From the NCBI RefSeq assembly GCF_001836165.1, contig NZ_KV827648.1, positions 124,001-188,000 on the forward strand: a DNA stretch of 64,000 bases. Direction: 5' to 3'. Under the pieces are notes generated by a model. The model was given only the letters and a program-made list of their open reading frames with translations. It had not been told where the DNA came from and ran no database searches. The translations under genes and the position numbers were made by a program. How positions within the stretch are numbered: position 1 is the stretch's first letter; each line of letters begins with the position of its first letter. This DNA comes from Corynebacterium sp. HMSC036D02. Lineage in GTDB: Bacteria; Actinomycetota; Actinomycetes; Mycobacteriales; Mycobacteriaceae. This document shows, one piece after another, positions 16,662-24,572 of the stretch.

Positions 16662-17378
16662 ATGATTACTAATGAACTCCGAGAATTACTGACCGTAGTC
16701 ACGACCCATGCGCAGCGCTTCCACGACGAGGAAGATCACACCGTAGCCGCAGCCCTCCTGACTGAATCCGGCAAACACGTGCTCGGTTTGAACGCATACC
16801 ATTTTCTCGGTGGCCCCTGTGGTGAAATCTCTGCCTTAGCTAACCACGCTGCTAGTCATCCCGAGGATCCTATCCGAGCGGTAGTCGCCGTCCATGGTCC
16901 GACTGGCCAGGTGCTTTCGCCCTGTGGAAAGTGCCGCCAAGTGCTATTTGATACTGATCCGTCTATCCGGTGCATCGTGCGCGGAAGCAATGGGCTTGAA
17001 GCACTCACCGTGGAAGAGCTCTTACCATTCGCATATAACTGGCGTGACATGGACAAAGAGCAACGCATCTATATGTGGGAAGGCTACGAGAAATCAATTC
17101 GAAGCGGAGAAAAGCAACAAACAATTCGGGTGGATGACCCCTTCCACGAAGGAAGCGCCCAGATTGTCTTCGAGAAAGAATCCGGAGAGGTTGTCACCAT
17201 TCCCGCAGAGGTCACATCTGTCGTCTCTACCCAGCGGAGGTCCTTGACGGAGGAACAAGCCCGAAGGGATGGCTTTGGTTCTCTTGCTGAGCTCCACGAA
17301 GCGCTTGATACCCACTATCCCGGATTAGCTGGGGATGACGAAGTCGACGTTGTTGAGTTCACGCTCCGCAAGGCCTAA
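16662..17378 (+). CDS. Cytidine/blasticidin-S deaminase-like domain fused to an ASCH domain
   Basis: 238-aa two-domain protein. Residues 1-127 form a zinc deaminase of the cytidine deaminase superfamily with GGPCGE (zinc ligand C53, proton shuttle E55) and SPCGKCRQVL (C88, C91). The spacing and the flanking ELLPFAYNW strongly recall Bacillus blasticidin-S deaminase. Residues about 135-238 look like an ASCH domain, with SGEKQQTIRVDDPF and a C-terminal VDVVEFTLRKA; ASCH folds are PUA-like and thought to bind RNA or nucleotides. Substrate is unknown. It stands alone after the broken Abi gene in an AT-richer patch. ATG 16662 has AAGG directly before it, so it may be leaderless or start slightly differently. 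Confidence 0.8.
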   Translation: MITNELRELLTVVTTHAQRFHDEEDHTVAAALLTESGKHVLGLNAYHFLGGPCGEISALANHAASHPEDPIRAVVAVHGPTGQVLSPCGKCRQVLFDTDPSIRCIVRGSNGLEALTVEELLPFAYNWRDMDKEQRIYMWEGYEKSIRSGEKQQTIRVDDPFHEGSAQIVFEKESGEVVTIPAEVTSVVSTQRRSLTEEQARRDGFGSLAELHEALDTHYPGLAGDDEVDVVEFTLRKA

Positions 17379-17426
17379 AAGCTTTGGCGAAGCCCACGTG
17401 GACATGGTTTTACCTAGACTGTCGGT

Positions 17427-17840
17427 ATGTTCGGCCCCGCTTCCGCCCAGCCACCGCGGCTTATAGATTTCCCAGTGCTGCGGTTACCGTTTGTGGAGTT
17501 CGTGTTTGTTGGGCTGCTGGTGGCCGTCTTTTTCGTCGATACGCAAGGAACTGATGCTGAAAGTGGCTTCCTTGCGGTCTTTGTGGTTCTTCCCGCACTC
17601 GTGTTTCTGGGAATTGCCTACCTTATTTCCCTGCCCATGCAGCGGAAGGAAATTACAGATTTCCGCCTGGATGCCGTTTTCGTCGTTATCGGGGTGCTTG
17701 GTCTTTTCGGCTGGATCGGACAGATGCTCATCGCTTTGCCCTTCCTGTGCTGCCTGCCCGTAGGGCTTTCAGCACTGATCCGCAGAGGCATCGCCTTTGC
17801 GTTGTGGAAGAAGGGTAAAGGCCCTCAACTGCCGGAATGA
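17427..17840 (+). CDS. Small integral membrane protein of unknown function
   Basis: 137 aa with about four hydrophobic segments (residues 25-43, 51-70, 85-105 and 108-125) and basic termini. No known motif was recognised. It begins 48 bp after the deaminase-ASCH gene and ends just before a convergent lipoprotein gene. Confidence 0.6.
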   Translation: MFGPASAQPPRLIDFPVLRLPFVEFVFVGLLVAVFFVDTQGTDAESGFLAVFVVLPALVFLGIAYLISLPMQRKEITDFRLDAVFVVIGVLGLFGWIGQMLIALPFLCCLPVGLSALIRRGIAFALWKKGKGPQLPE

Positions 17841-17842
17841 GG

Positions 17843-18367
17843 TTACGCGCTTTGCCAGCGCATCCTGCCGTCCGATGCCGGGGCGCACGTCATCGGGACA
17901 CCTCTCTTTGATACCCCGCTTCCGCCGTTGCAATACGCGCCGGGGTGAACGTAGTTCTCTTCAACGGCGGGTGCTTCATACACAGCGGCGGCTTCTTGCA
18001 CTGGGGGATTCGCAGCCATCATTTCGTCGGCGCACTGCTGTGTCCAGCCAGAGGTTCCATCGCTGAAGAATGTCGTTCCGGTTTCGTGTAGCGAGACGTC
18101 ACCGCAGGATTCGATGGTTTTCTCCATCGGAGTAGGTTGCGCAGCATCGGGGGCCTCGGTGAAGCCGATGACTTCTTCTTGCGGCTGATCCACGTCGACG
18201 TCCTCGGCGCTGTCCTCCGCTGCGGGGAGGGTGGGGCGTGGGGCGTCTTCAGTAACGCTGGTGCTTGTGCTTGGTGGCGTCTCACTCATAGGAGTGGATT
18301 CAACGTCGAGTGAGGAACAGCCGCTGAGTATAAAAAGTGCAGCGGCAAGAGGGAGAAGTCGCTTCAT
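17843..18367 (-). CDS. Putative lipoprotein of unknown function
   Basis: 174 aa with an N-terminal signal peptide and lipobox LSGC (Cys16), then a Pro/Thr/Glu-rich low-complexity linker. A C-terminal part has four Cys residues (ESCGDV, QQCADE, AYCNGG, MTCAP) and ends in ASDGRMRWQSA. That tail occurs in other corynebacterial exported proteins, but I cannot assign a function. Confidence 0.65.
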   Translation of the reverse strand: MKRLLPLAAALFILSGCSSLDVESTPMSETPPSTSTSVTEDAPRPTLPAAEDSAEDVDVDQPQEEVIGFTEAPDAAQPTPMEKTIESCGDVSLHETGTTFFSDGTSGWTQQCADEMMAANPPVQEAAAVYEAPAVEENYVHPGAYCNGGSGVSKRGVPMTCAPASDGRMRWQSA

Positions 18368-18471
18368 TTCAGGTCCTTTGTTTATCTACCTCTATGGTAG
18401 TGACGGGCACCCTAGTTGCGCACAGGAATCACACAGTAGCTGGCCAGGCTCGGGGGATAGGATAGTGCCTC

Positions 18472-19299
18472 ATGAAAAACGGCTTTTTACAGCGCGCTTT
18501 CCTTGCAATCCTCCTCGGCACTGCCGCCCCTGTCCCGGCTCATGCCCAGACCATGGAGACCTCCGCCGCGCAGGATCTCGGCATCAATGATCCTGACTGT
18601 AAGCCCACGGGTTCCGTCACTGAACCCGTTGTTTTATTGCACGGTACTTCGGCAAACTCGGCTGAGTGGAACGATCTCATCCCGAAGCTCAAGGACCAAG
18701 GCATGTGCGTGTGGGCCTTCGATTACGGCGCCGAGGACATCGCGTACCAGAATGCCTACGACTACATGAAGGGGATTGCGGATCTAGATTCTTCAGGGCG
18801 CGAGATCGCCGGGCATATCGAACACATCCGTGAGGTGACCGGAGCAAACAAAGTAAACCTCGTTGGTTTCTCCCAAGGTGGCCTACACACCAAGACTTTC
18901 ACGCAGCTCTACGGTTCAGCGGAAGAAGTAGATCGCGTGGTTACTATTGGTGCGAACTTCCACGGGACGACGTGGGGTGACAGAGCAACACCCCTCAAGA
19001 CGGCCGCAAGAATCGCGCCCGATGTGGTTGATTTCCTCGGCACCAGCGCTGGCATCGAGCAGTTGGAGGGCTCGGATTTTATGGAGAATCTCAACCAGTT
19101 TCCGGATACCGCGCCTGGTGTCACCTACACGTCCATCTACTCGCCGGCGGACAATACGGTGACACCGAATCAGACCTCTGAGCTCAGCGCTGTTCCGGGC
19201 GCGGACGTGGTCAACGTGGAATCTGCCCCCGTCGAGCACGGGCAGCTGCCCCATGATCCGCGCGTGCACGAGCAGATCATATGGGGGCTGACGCGCTAA
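18472..19299 (+). CDS. Secreted lipase/esterase (alpha/beta hydrolase)
   Basis: 275-aa exported enzyme. The signal peptide ends near HAQ (about residue 25). The alpha/beta hydrolase core shows the oxyanion motif VVLLHGTSANS, the nucleophile elbow GFSQGG and a late His in VEHGQLPHDP. The architecture matches bacterial triacylglycerol lipases of the EstA/LipB class. The TAA stop overlaps the ATG of the next gene by one base. Confidence 0.82.
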   Translation: MKNGFLQRAFLAILLGTAAPVPAHAQTMETSAAQDLGINDPDCKPTGSVTEPVVLLHGTSANSAEWNDLIPKLKDQGMCVWAFDYGAEDIAYQNAYDYMKGIADLDSSGREIAGHIEHIREVTGANKVNLVGFSQGGLHTKTFTQLYGSAEEVDRVVTIGANFHGTTWGDRATPLKTAARIAPDVVDFLGTSAGIEQLEGSDFMENLNQFPDTAPGVTYTSIYSPADNTVTPNQTSELSAVPGADVVNVESAPVEHGQLPHDPRVHEQIIWGLTR

Positions 19300-19595
19300 T
19301 GACACAGATTCACGGCGCCATCGACGCGGAGGGTCGGTGCCGTCACTGGCACACGCTTGTCGACGTCATTGCGAACAAGTGCCACACCTGCGGCGGATGG
19401 TTCGCGTGTTCGCTGTGTCATGCGGAGCTGACAGACCATGACTTCGGGCCCATGCCGAAGGACGAGCTGTGCGTCATGTGCGGGGCCTGCGGCCGAACAA
19501 TGACCTACGCCGAATACTCGGCATATAAATGCCCCGCGTGCGGGCACGCCTTCAATTCAGGCTGTGCGCTGCACGCGGGGACGTATTTCAGCTAG
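19299..19595 (+). CDS. CHY zinc-finger protein
   Basis: 98-aa cysteine-rich protein. CRHWH at the start is followed by CHTCGGWFACSLCH, CVMCGACG and CPACGHAFNSGC, which together bind about three zinc ions in the CHY zinc-finger pattern. Its start codon overlaps the lipase stop (TAATG), implying translational coupling. In other bacteria the domain appears in small stand-alone proteins of unknown role. Confidence 0.8.
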   Translation: MTQIHGAIDAEGRCRHWHTLVDVIANKCHTCGGWFACSLCHAELTDHDFGPMPKDELCVMCGACGRTMTYAEYSAYKCPACGHAFNSGCALHAGTYFS

Positions 19596-19599
19596 CTGC

Positions 19600-20070
19600 C
19601 TACGGCAAAAGCTGGGCCAGCGGGGTGCCCTCGACGAGGGTCTTAAGGTACGCCAGAATGTCCGGGACGTTGAAGGTGAAGTTGCCGATGGTCACCGGGA
19701 AGGTCGGAAAAGCGTTGTTTGCTGGGGCGTTATTGCCGTTATTGGCCGGGGCAGTGTTGTTAGCTGGGGCACCACCATTGTTAGCAGTGTTGCCGCCACC
19801 GTTCAGGCCGCAGCGCGCGATGGCCTCGTCGGCGCGGGCGACGGCGTCGCGGATCTCGCCGCCACGCGGGTGGAAGTTAGCAGCAGCCAGCGCCTGGGAC
19901 TTCTTGCTGTTGTAGTCAGACGGATTGGTGTAGTACTTGGTGGCCTGCTCACAGGAAATCTGGCCGGCAGGGACCTTGGCCAGGTAGTCATCCACCATGT
20001 CGGCGGATGCGGTAGGGGCGGACAGGCCGATGGCAGCAGCAACGGAGCAGAGGACAAGCTTATTTCTCAT
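19600..20070 (-). CDS. Secreted protein with Asn-rich APANN repeats
   Basis: About 156 aa. The signal peptide is MRNKLVLCSVAAAIGL to SASA. A helical core with two Cys residues (ISCEQ, ARCGL) and a HPRGGEI element resembles small actinobacterial exported proteins, some labelled hemophore-like. A linker with repeats of A/P-N-N (TANN, APANN, TAPANN, NAPANN) leads to a hydrophobic C-terminus. I start it at ATG 20070 because the signal peptide begins there; an ATG at 20079 is equally open. Function unknown. Confidence 0.6.
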   Translation of the reverse strand: MRNKLVLCSVAAAIGLSAPTASADMVDDYLAKVPAGQISCEQATKYYTNPSDYNSKKSQALAAANFHPRGGEIRDAVARADEAIARCGLNGGGNTANNGGAPANNTAPANNGNNAPANNAFPTFPVTIGNFTFNVPDILAYLKTLVEGTPLAQLLP

Positions 20071-20111
20071 GCGCCACATTGTGCCACAGCTTTTACACGT
20101 TTGCGCAAGTC

Positions 20112-21428
20112 CTAACGCGCCAGGAAACGATTTACCAGCGAAAAATACGCCTTCACAGTCAAATCCAAGTCTTCCAGGTAGAGGTGCTCATCGTGGCTGT
20201 GCAGCTGCGAGTTTGCGCTGGCCATGTCCCGATCCTCCGCATGCAGTGCAAAACCGTAGGCATTGCCGCCGCGGCGACGAGCCACGCGCAGGTCGGAACC
20301 ACCCGTCGCCAGCACTGGCAGCACTTCCTTATCCGGGAAGAATTCGTGGGCGGTCTCTTCAATGCAGCGCCACAGCTCAGTATCAGTCGAGGACTGTGTG
20401 GCGTCCTCAGTAATAAGGTGCTCGATTTCTACCTCCTCGGCCATATCGCCGAGCGCTTCACGTAGGAAATCATCAAGCTCCTCCTGGGTCTGGCCGGGGA
20501 AGGGGCGGATGTCCATCTCTAGGTAGGCGTGGGAGGGCAGCACGTTGATGGCACCACCTGCGCGCAGGACCGTTTGAGCAATCGTCGTGTGCGAGAAGGC
20601 GTGGGCGTAGGCAGACAAATTACCGAACTTTTCGTAGTCGGCGGCGTCAGCGGAGCCGTCGAGAAGCGCTGCCTCCGTTGCGGGATCGAAGCGGAAGGTC
20701 TTGACGAATCCCTGCCACACCTCATCCGTGGCCACTGGTGGCTCGGCGACGGCGATGCGGCGAGCAACTTCACCAATCTTGACGATGGCAAAGTCCTTCC
20801 CAAACGGCGTCGAGCCATGGCCGGCATCGCCGTGCACGTGCAGGCGGCGCTGGCCCGCGCCCTTCTCACCGACGTTGAAGCCGAGCGCGCCGGGCAGGTG
20901 GCTGCCGCCGGTCTCCGAGAGACAGTTGCGCACCGAGTAGGCCTCCGGGTGGTGCTTATCCATCCAGATGGAGCCCAAACCGCCGCGGGCCTCCTCGTCC
21001 GCCATACCCACAAACGCCAGGGTGCCGCCGGGGTTGCCGCGCTGAGCCACATCGCGAGTCACCGCCGCCATCGTCGCCGTAATAAAGAGCATGTCCACCG
21101 CGCCGCGGCCGTAGAGCTTGCCATCCTCGATGACGGCGTCGAAGGGTGGCTTGGTCCACTTGGGCTGGTCGACGGGCACGACGTCCGTGTGGCCCATGAG
21201 CGTGAGCGGCTCCTTGTCCGGGTCACCCGGAACGGTCACCACGATGGTCACGCGGCCGGGGTGCGATTCATAGCGTTGAACCTCCACCGGGGTGCCTGCG
21301 AAAAACCGCTCCAACGTGTCGGCATTGCGGACCTCGTGGCCGGAATCCGGAGTGAGGTCATTCACGCAGGCATTGCGAATAAGCTCCTGAAGCAGTGCAA
21401 GGGTGTCGTCGTAGAGCGTGGAATCCAT
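20112..21428 (-). CDS. M20 family zinc peptidase
   Basis: 438-aa amidohydrolase of the ArgE/DapE/ACY1/CPG2 group. The metal-binding motifs are [11 protein letters not shown] and GRGAVDM, followed by [10 protein letters not shown] with the catalytic Glu pair; the dimerisation insert starts at [17 protein letters not shown]. The substrate is probably a dipeptide or N-acyl amino acid. It is divergent from bioB, with the BioQ box between them. Confidence 0.88.
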   Translation of the reverse strand: MDSTLYDDTLALLQELIRNACVNDLTPDSGHEVRNADTLERFFAGTPVEVQRYESHPGRVTIVVTVPGDPDKEPLTLMGHTDVVPVDQPKWTKPPFDAVIEDGKLYGRGAVDMLFITATMAAVTRDVAQRGNPGGTLAFVGMADEEARGGLGSIWMDKHHPEAYSVRNCLSETGGSHLPGALGFNVGEKGAGQRRLHVHGDAGHGSTPFGKDFAIVKIGEVARRIAVAEPPVATDEVWQGFVKTFRFDPATEAALLDGSADAADYEKFGNLSAYAHAFSHTTIAQTVLRAGGAINVLPSHAYLEMDIRPFPGQTQEELDDFLREALGDMAEEVEIEHLITEDATQSSTDTELWRCIEETAHEFFPDKEVLPVLATGGSDLRVARRRGGNAYGFALHAEDRDMASANSQLHSHDEHLYLEDLDLTVKAYFSLVNRFLAR

Positions 21429-21477
21429 GGCCTAGAGGTTAGTCCGGACTACATGAAACCGGCAGATTTACCACAAC

Positions 21478-21492
21478 TTGAACGGTGTTCAA
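21478..21492. promoter_or_regulatory. BioQ operator upstream of bioB
   Basis: The perfect palindrome TTGAACGGTGTTCAA contains TGAAC-N3-GTTCA, very close to the corynebacterial BioQ (TetR-family biotin regulator) motif TGAAC-N3-GTTAC. It ends 14 bp before the bioB start codon, a repressing position. Confidence 0.8.
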
Positions 21493-21506
21493 GTAATGTT
21501 TCCCGC

Positions 21507-22487
21507 ATGAGCATCGTAGACATCGCACGCGAGAAGGCCCTGGAGCAGGGCATCGGCCTCAACGAAGAAGAACTCTTGCAGGTTCTCCAGATCCCGGATG
21601 AGCAGCTGGAAGAGATCGCGGACATCGCCCACAAGACCCGCCTGAAGTGGTGCGGCCCGGACGTGTCCGTGGAAGGCATCATCTCCATTAAGACCGGCGG
21701 CTGCCCGGAGGATTGCCACTTCTGCTCGCAGTCGGGGCTTTTCGAGTCCCCAGTACGCGCCGCGCGCCTCAACATCCCGGAGCTGGTGGAGGCCGCCAAG
21801 AAGACCGCCAAGACCGGCGCCACGGAGTTCTGCATCGTGGCTGCGGTCAAAGCACCAGATGAGAACCTCCTGTCCCAGGTTGCCGAGGCCATCCCGGCCA
21901 TCCTCGATGAAGTCGATATCGAAATCTCCTTGTCCCTCGGTACTCTCACCCGCGAGCAAGCCCAGCGCCTCAAGGACATGGGCGCCCAGCGCTACAACCA
22001 CAACCTGGAGACCTCCAAGTCCTTTTTCCCCAACGTGGTCACCACGCATACCTGGGAGGAGCGCAAAGAGACCCTCGAGAACGTCCGTGCAGTCGGCATG
22101 GAAGTCTGCTCCGGCGGCATCATCGGAATGGGCGAATCACTAGAAGACCGCGCCGAGTTCGCCTACCAGCTGGCCCAGATCGAGCCCTGCGAGGTGCCGA
22201 TGAACTTCCTTGACCCGCGCCCGGGCACACCATTCGCGGACTACCCGCTGGTCCCGCTCGGTGAGGCACTGCGCGCAGTGGCTGCCTTCCGCCTGGCCAT
22301 GCCGTCTGTAACCCTCCGCTTTGCGGGCGGCCGCGAGCTCTCCCTGGGTGACGACGGTACCGAAAAGGGCCTTCTCGGCGGCATCAACGCCATCATCGCC
22401 GGCAACTACCTGACCACTCTGGGCAAGCAGATTGAGAAGGATGTCGACATGCTCGGCCGCATCGACCTGCCCATCAAGGCGCTCTGA
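21507..22487 (+). CDS. bioB: Biotin synthase
   Basis: 326-aa radical SAM enzyme inserting sulfur into dethiobiotin. The 4Fe-4S motif [11 protein letters not shown] is present, along with YNHNLETS, the conserved [10 protein letters not shown] and the C-terminal [21 protein letters not shown] 21507 is the family start; a longer open frame upstream runs antisense through the M20 gene and is not real. It is controlled by the BioQ box at 21478-21492 and overlaps the next gene by one base. Confidence 0.96.
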   Translation: MSIVDIAREKALEQGIGLNEEELLQVLQIPDEQLEEIADIAHKTRLKWCGPDVSVEGIISIKTGGCPEDCHFCSQSGLFESPVRAARLNIPELVEAAKKTAKTGATEFCIVAAVKAPDENLLSQVAEAIPAILDEVDIEISLSLGTLTREQAQRLKDMGAQRYNHNLETSKSFFPNVVTTHTWEERKETLENVRAVGMEVCSGGIIGMGESLEDRAEFAYQLAQIEPCEVPMNFLDPRPGTPFADYPLVPLGEALRAVAAFRLAMPSVTLRFAGGRELSLGDDGTEKGLLGGINAIIAGNYLTTLGKQIEKDVDMLGRIDLPIKAL

Positions 22488-22741
22488 TGAGCAATTCGAC
22501 GGAGCTGGCCGCTGCCGTCCTCGCCGGCGAGGAGCCGCTGTTCCACCCCAACACTGGGAAACCACTGAGCGAGGAATTCACCTTGCACCCGGCGGCCGCG
22601 GCCGGCCTGGACGTCCCGCGCTATTGCCAGTTGTGCGGGCGCCGCATGGTGGTGCAGGTGCGCCCGGATGGTTGGAACGCGCGCTGTTCGCGGCACGGCG
22701 AGCTTGACTCGGACCACCTTTATGAGGAGGCACTTCCGTAA
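22487..22741 (+). CDS. bsaP: Biotin synthase auxiliary protein BsaP
   Basis: 84-aa cysteine-containing protein, translationally coupled to bioB (TGATG). It has [11 protein letters not shown], with a third Cys in ARCSRHGEL. Small proteins of this type directly after bioB in corynebacteria and mycobacteria have been named BsaP and reported to be needed for BioB activity, probably through an Fe-S cluster. Assignment rests on position, size and the Cys pattern. Confidence 0.8.
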   Translation: MSNSTELAAAVLAGEEPLFHPNTGKPLSEEFTLHPAAAAGLDVPRYCQLCGRRMVVQVRPDGWNARCSRHGELDSDHLYEEALP

Positions 22742-22752
22742 GCTGGGGCACC

Positions 22753-23676
22753 ATGGATCCCGCTGTTGCCCACGCCCATCGGTCTGCGCTGCGCTCGATT
22801 TCCCGCGTCGTCACCGAGATTGCGACCCCGACGCCTCCACAACAAGCGTTGAAGGCCGTCGCCGAGCAACTGCGCCGCGGCAACGTCATGGTCCTCACCG
22901 GGGCGGGTGTGTCCACGGAATCAGGCGTGCCCGACTACCGCGGCCCGCACGGTTCTCTCAGCCGGCACCGCCCCATGACCTACCAGGAGTTTCTGCACGA
23001 CCCGCAGGCCTCGCACCGCTACTGGGCCCGTGCTTTCGTTGGCTGGCGGGTCATGCAGGCCGCGCACCCCAACCGCACGCACTATGCCCTCGTCGAGCTT
23101 GAGCGCGCCGGGCTCCTTACAGGTGTTGTCACACAAAACGTCGACGGCCTGCACGAGGAAGCCGGGCAGGGCAACCTCATTGCCCTGCACGGGGACATGC
23201 AGCACGTGGTGTGCTTGAGCTGCGGATATGAAGAGACACGCGCGGATTACGACGCCCGAGCCGCCACAGCCAACCCGACGTACCTCCAACGCTGGGCAGT
23301 CAACAAAGAGGACGTTAACCCCGACGGTGATGTTGCCCTCAGCCAAGAAGCGGTCGAAGAATTTGTCATGCCCGGCTGCGTGCGGTGCGGCTCGCAGCGC
23401 CTCAAACCAGACGTGGTCTATTTTGGGGAGCCCGTCCCCACCCATAAGAAGGACGCCGCCTACGCGATGGTCAACGTGTCTGACTCCCTGCTGGTAGCTG
23501 GTTCTTCGCTGGCGGTCATGAGCGGCTTCCGCTTCGTTCTGGAGGCCAAGAAACAGGGCAAGCGCGTGGCCACCATCAATGGTGGGCCGGGGCGCGCGGA
23601 TGACCGTGTGGACACGCTGTGGCGCACCCAGGTGGGCCCGGCTTTCGACGCGATTCTGGACGAGCTAGAACTCTAG
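22753..23676 (+). CDS. Sir2 family NAD-dependent protein deacylase
   Basis: 307-aa sirtuin. The Rossmann-fold motif VLTGAGVSTESGVPDYRG starts near residue 46, followed by TQNVDGLHEEAG and the catalytic ALHGDM. The zinc ligands are CLSCG and CVRCG, and GSSLAVMSGF completes the NAD site. About 45 residues precede the core. It starts 11 bp after bsaP and is probably in the same transcript. Relatives remove acyl groups from lysine. Confidence 0.9.
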   Translation: MDPAVAHAHRSALRSISRVVTEIATPTPPQQALKAVAEQLRRGNVMVLTGAGVSTESGVPDYRGPHGSLSRHRPMTYQEFLHDPQASHRYWARAFVGWRVMQAAHPNRTHYALVELERAGLLTGVVTQNVDGLHEEAGQGNLIALHGDMQHVVCLSCGYEETRADYDARAATANPTYLQRWAVNKEDVNPDGDVALSQEAVEEFVMPGCVRCGSQRLKPDVVYFGEPVPTHKKDAAYAMVNVSDSLLVAGSSLAVMSGFRFVLEAKKQGKRVATINGGPGRADDRVDTLWRTQVGPAFDAILDELEL

Positions 23677-24422
23677 AGTCGCTCCAGTTCTTCGAGCACT
23701 ACCTGGCAGACCCGTTTATCCATGGGCATATCCTCGTGGCGAATAATCGCAAGGCGTTCGATGTCCTGAATGTAGATATTTCGTACCTGCTCGCCATTGA
23801 GGAAACAGGTGTTGGGCGGAACCACGATGGCATCGGAGCGGGTGGCGATGCACGTATAGCTCACCCCGGGTTCGACCTCGCTGCCCCGGTTCGTATCCTC
23901 CACAATCTTGCTGCCGGCCACTTGCTGCATGCCGGCGGGGCCAAACCAGCCGTCGATAAGCGAGCGCGCCACCTCCTCCTGTCTTTCGCTGCGAAAGAGA
24001 GGGCTGGCAATTCCGCCCTGGGTCGTTCCGTGGTTGGGAGCACTGATGCAGACGACGTGCCGTACAAACTCCGCGCCGTCGTGCATGCGCATCCAGTAGC
24101 GAGCCAGCAATCCGCCCTGGGAATGCCCCACGAGGATCACCTTTTCCGCGCCGGTGATGGTGCGTACGGCATTGATGTAGGCGTCGAGCTGACGGGCGGA
24201 TTCCTGCAGGGGAGCGGTGGCGCGGGTCCCGTAGTCAGGCGCGAAGGTGGCCCAGCCAGCGGCGCGGAGCATGTCTGCGAGGACTTGCCAGACGCCTTTG
24301 CTGTCGCAGGTTCCGTGGATCAAAATAACCGGCCAGGGTCGTTCGGCGGTGGGGCGCGCGGACCAGTCGTCTTCGCACACGCCTCGCGTCCGCCTGCGGG
24401 CACCGAGGGGGAGTGTGGTCAT
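23673..24422 (-). CDS. Lipase-like alpha/beta hydrolase
   Basis: 249-aa enzyme with oxyanion motif VILIHGTCDS, nucleophile elbow GHSQGG and late HEDMP segment. No clear signal peptide is visible, although the first 25 residues are Arg-rich. It is related to the exported lipase at 18472. Its 3' end overlaps the convergent sirtuin stop by 4 bp. Confidence 0.82.
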   Translation of the reverse strand: MTTLPLGARRRTRGVCEDDWSARPTAERPWPVILIHGTCDSKGVWQVLADMLRAAGWATFAPDYGTRATAPLQESARQLDAYINAVRTITGAEKVILVGHSQGGLLARYWMRMHDGAEFVRHVVCISAPNHGTTQGGIASPLFRSERQEEVARSLIDGWFGPAGMQQVAGSKIVEDTNRGSEVEPGVSYTCIATRSDAIVVPPNTCFLNGEQVRNIYIQDIERLAIIRHEDMPMDKRVCQVVLEELERL

Positions 24423-24439
24423 GGGATTGCAGTTTACCC

Positions 24440-24482
24440 TTGACGCCCCTCCAACTTTTTTACTAAGCTAAGGCTTGCCTAA
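24440..24482 (+). promoter_or_regulatory. Promoter with overlapping DtxR-like iron box
   Basis: TAAGCTAAGGCTTGCCTAA (24464-24482) matches 14 of 19 positions of the DtxR consensus TTAGGTTAGGCTAACCTAA. On the plus strand TTGACG (24440-24445) and TAAGCT (24464-24469) make a -35/-10 pair with 18-bp spacing, so DtxR binding would block it. The site is also 42 bp upstream of the divergent hydrolase gene. Confidence 0.6.
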
Positions 24483-24540
24483 TACGGGCCGGGCGGTGAG
24501 CTCCACACCGCACGCGTTACCGGATTAGTCATGGGGATAG

Positions 24541-24570
24541 AGCCCGCCGCCTCACCGCGGCGGGCTTCTT
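24541..24570 (+). terminator. GC-rich hairpin in the leader of AMP nucleosidase
   Basis: GCCCGCCGC-N4-GCGGCGGGC-like pairing (about 24543-24564) is followed by TTCTTTC just before the amn start codon. It could be an intrinsic terminator or attenuator for the transcript from the iron-box promoter at 24440-24482. Confidence 0.5.
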
Positions 24571-24572
24571 TC

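Noticed and set aside
20529-21506. Upstream extension of bioB as one very long open frame
   Set aside because: It is antisense to the M20 peptidase; BioB proteins start at the Met at 21507, right after the BioQ box.
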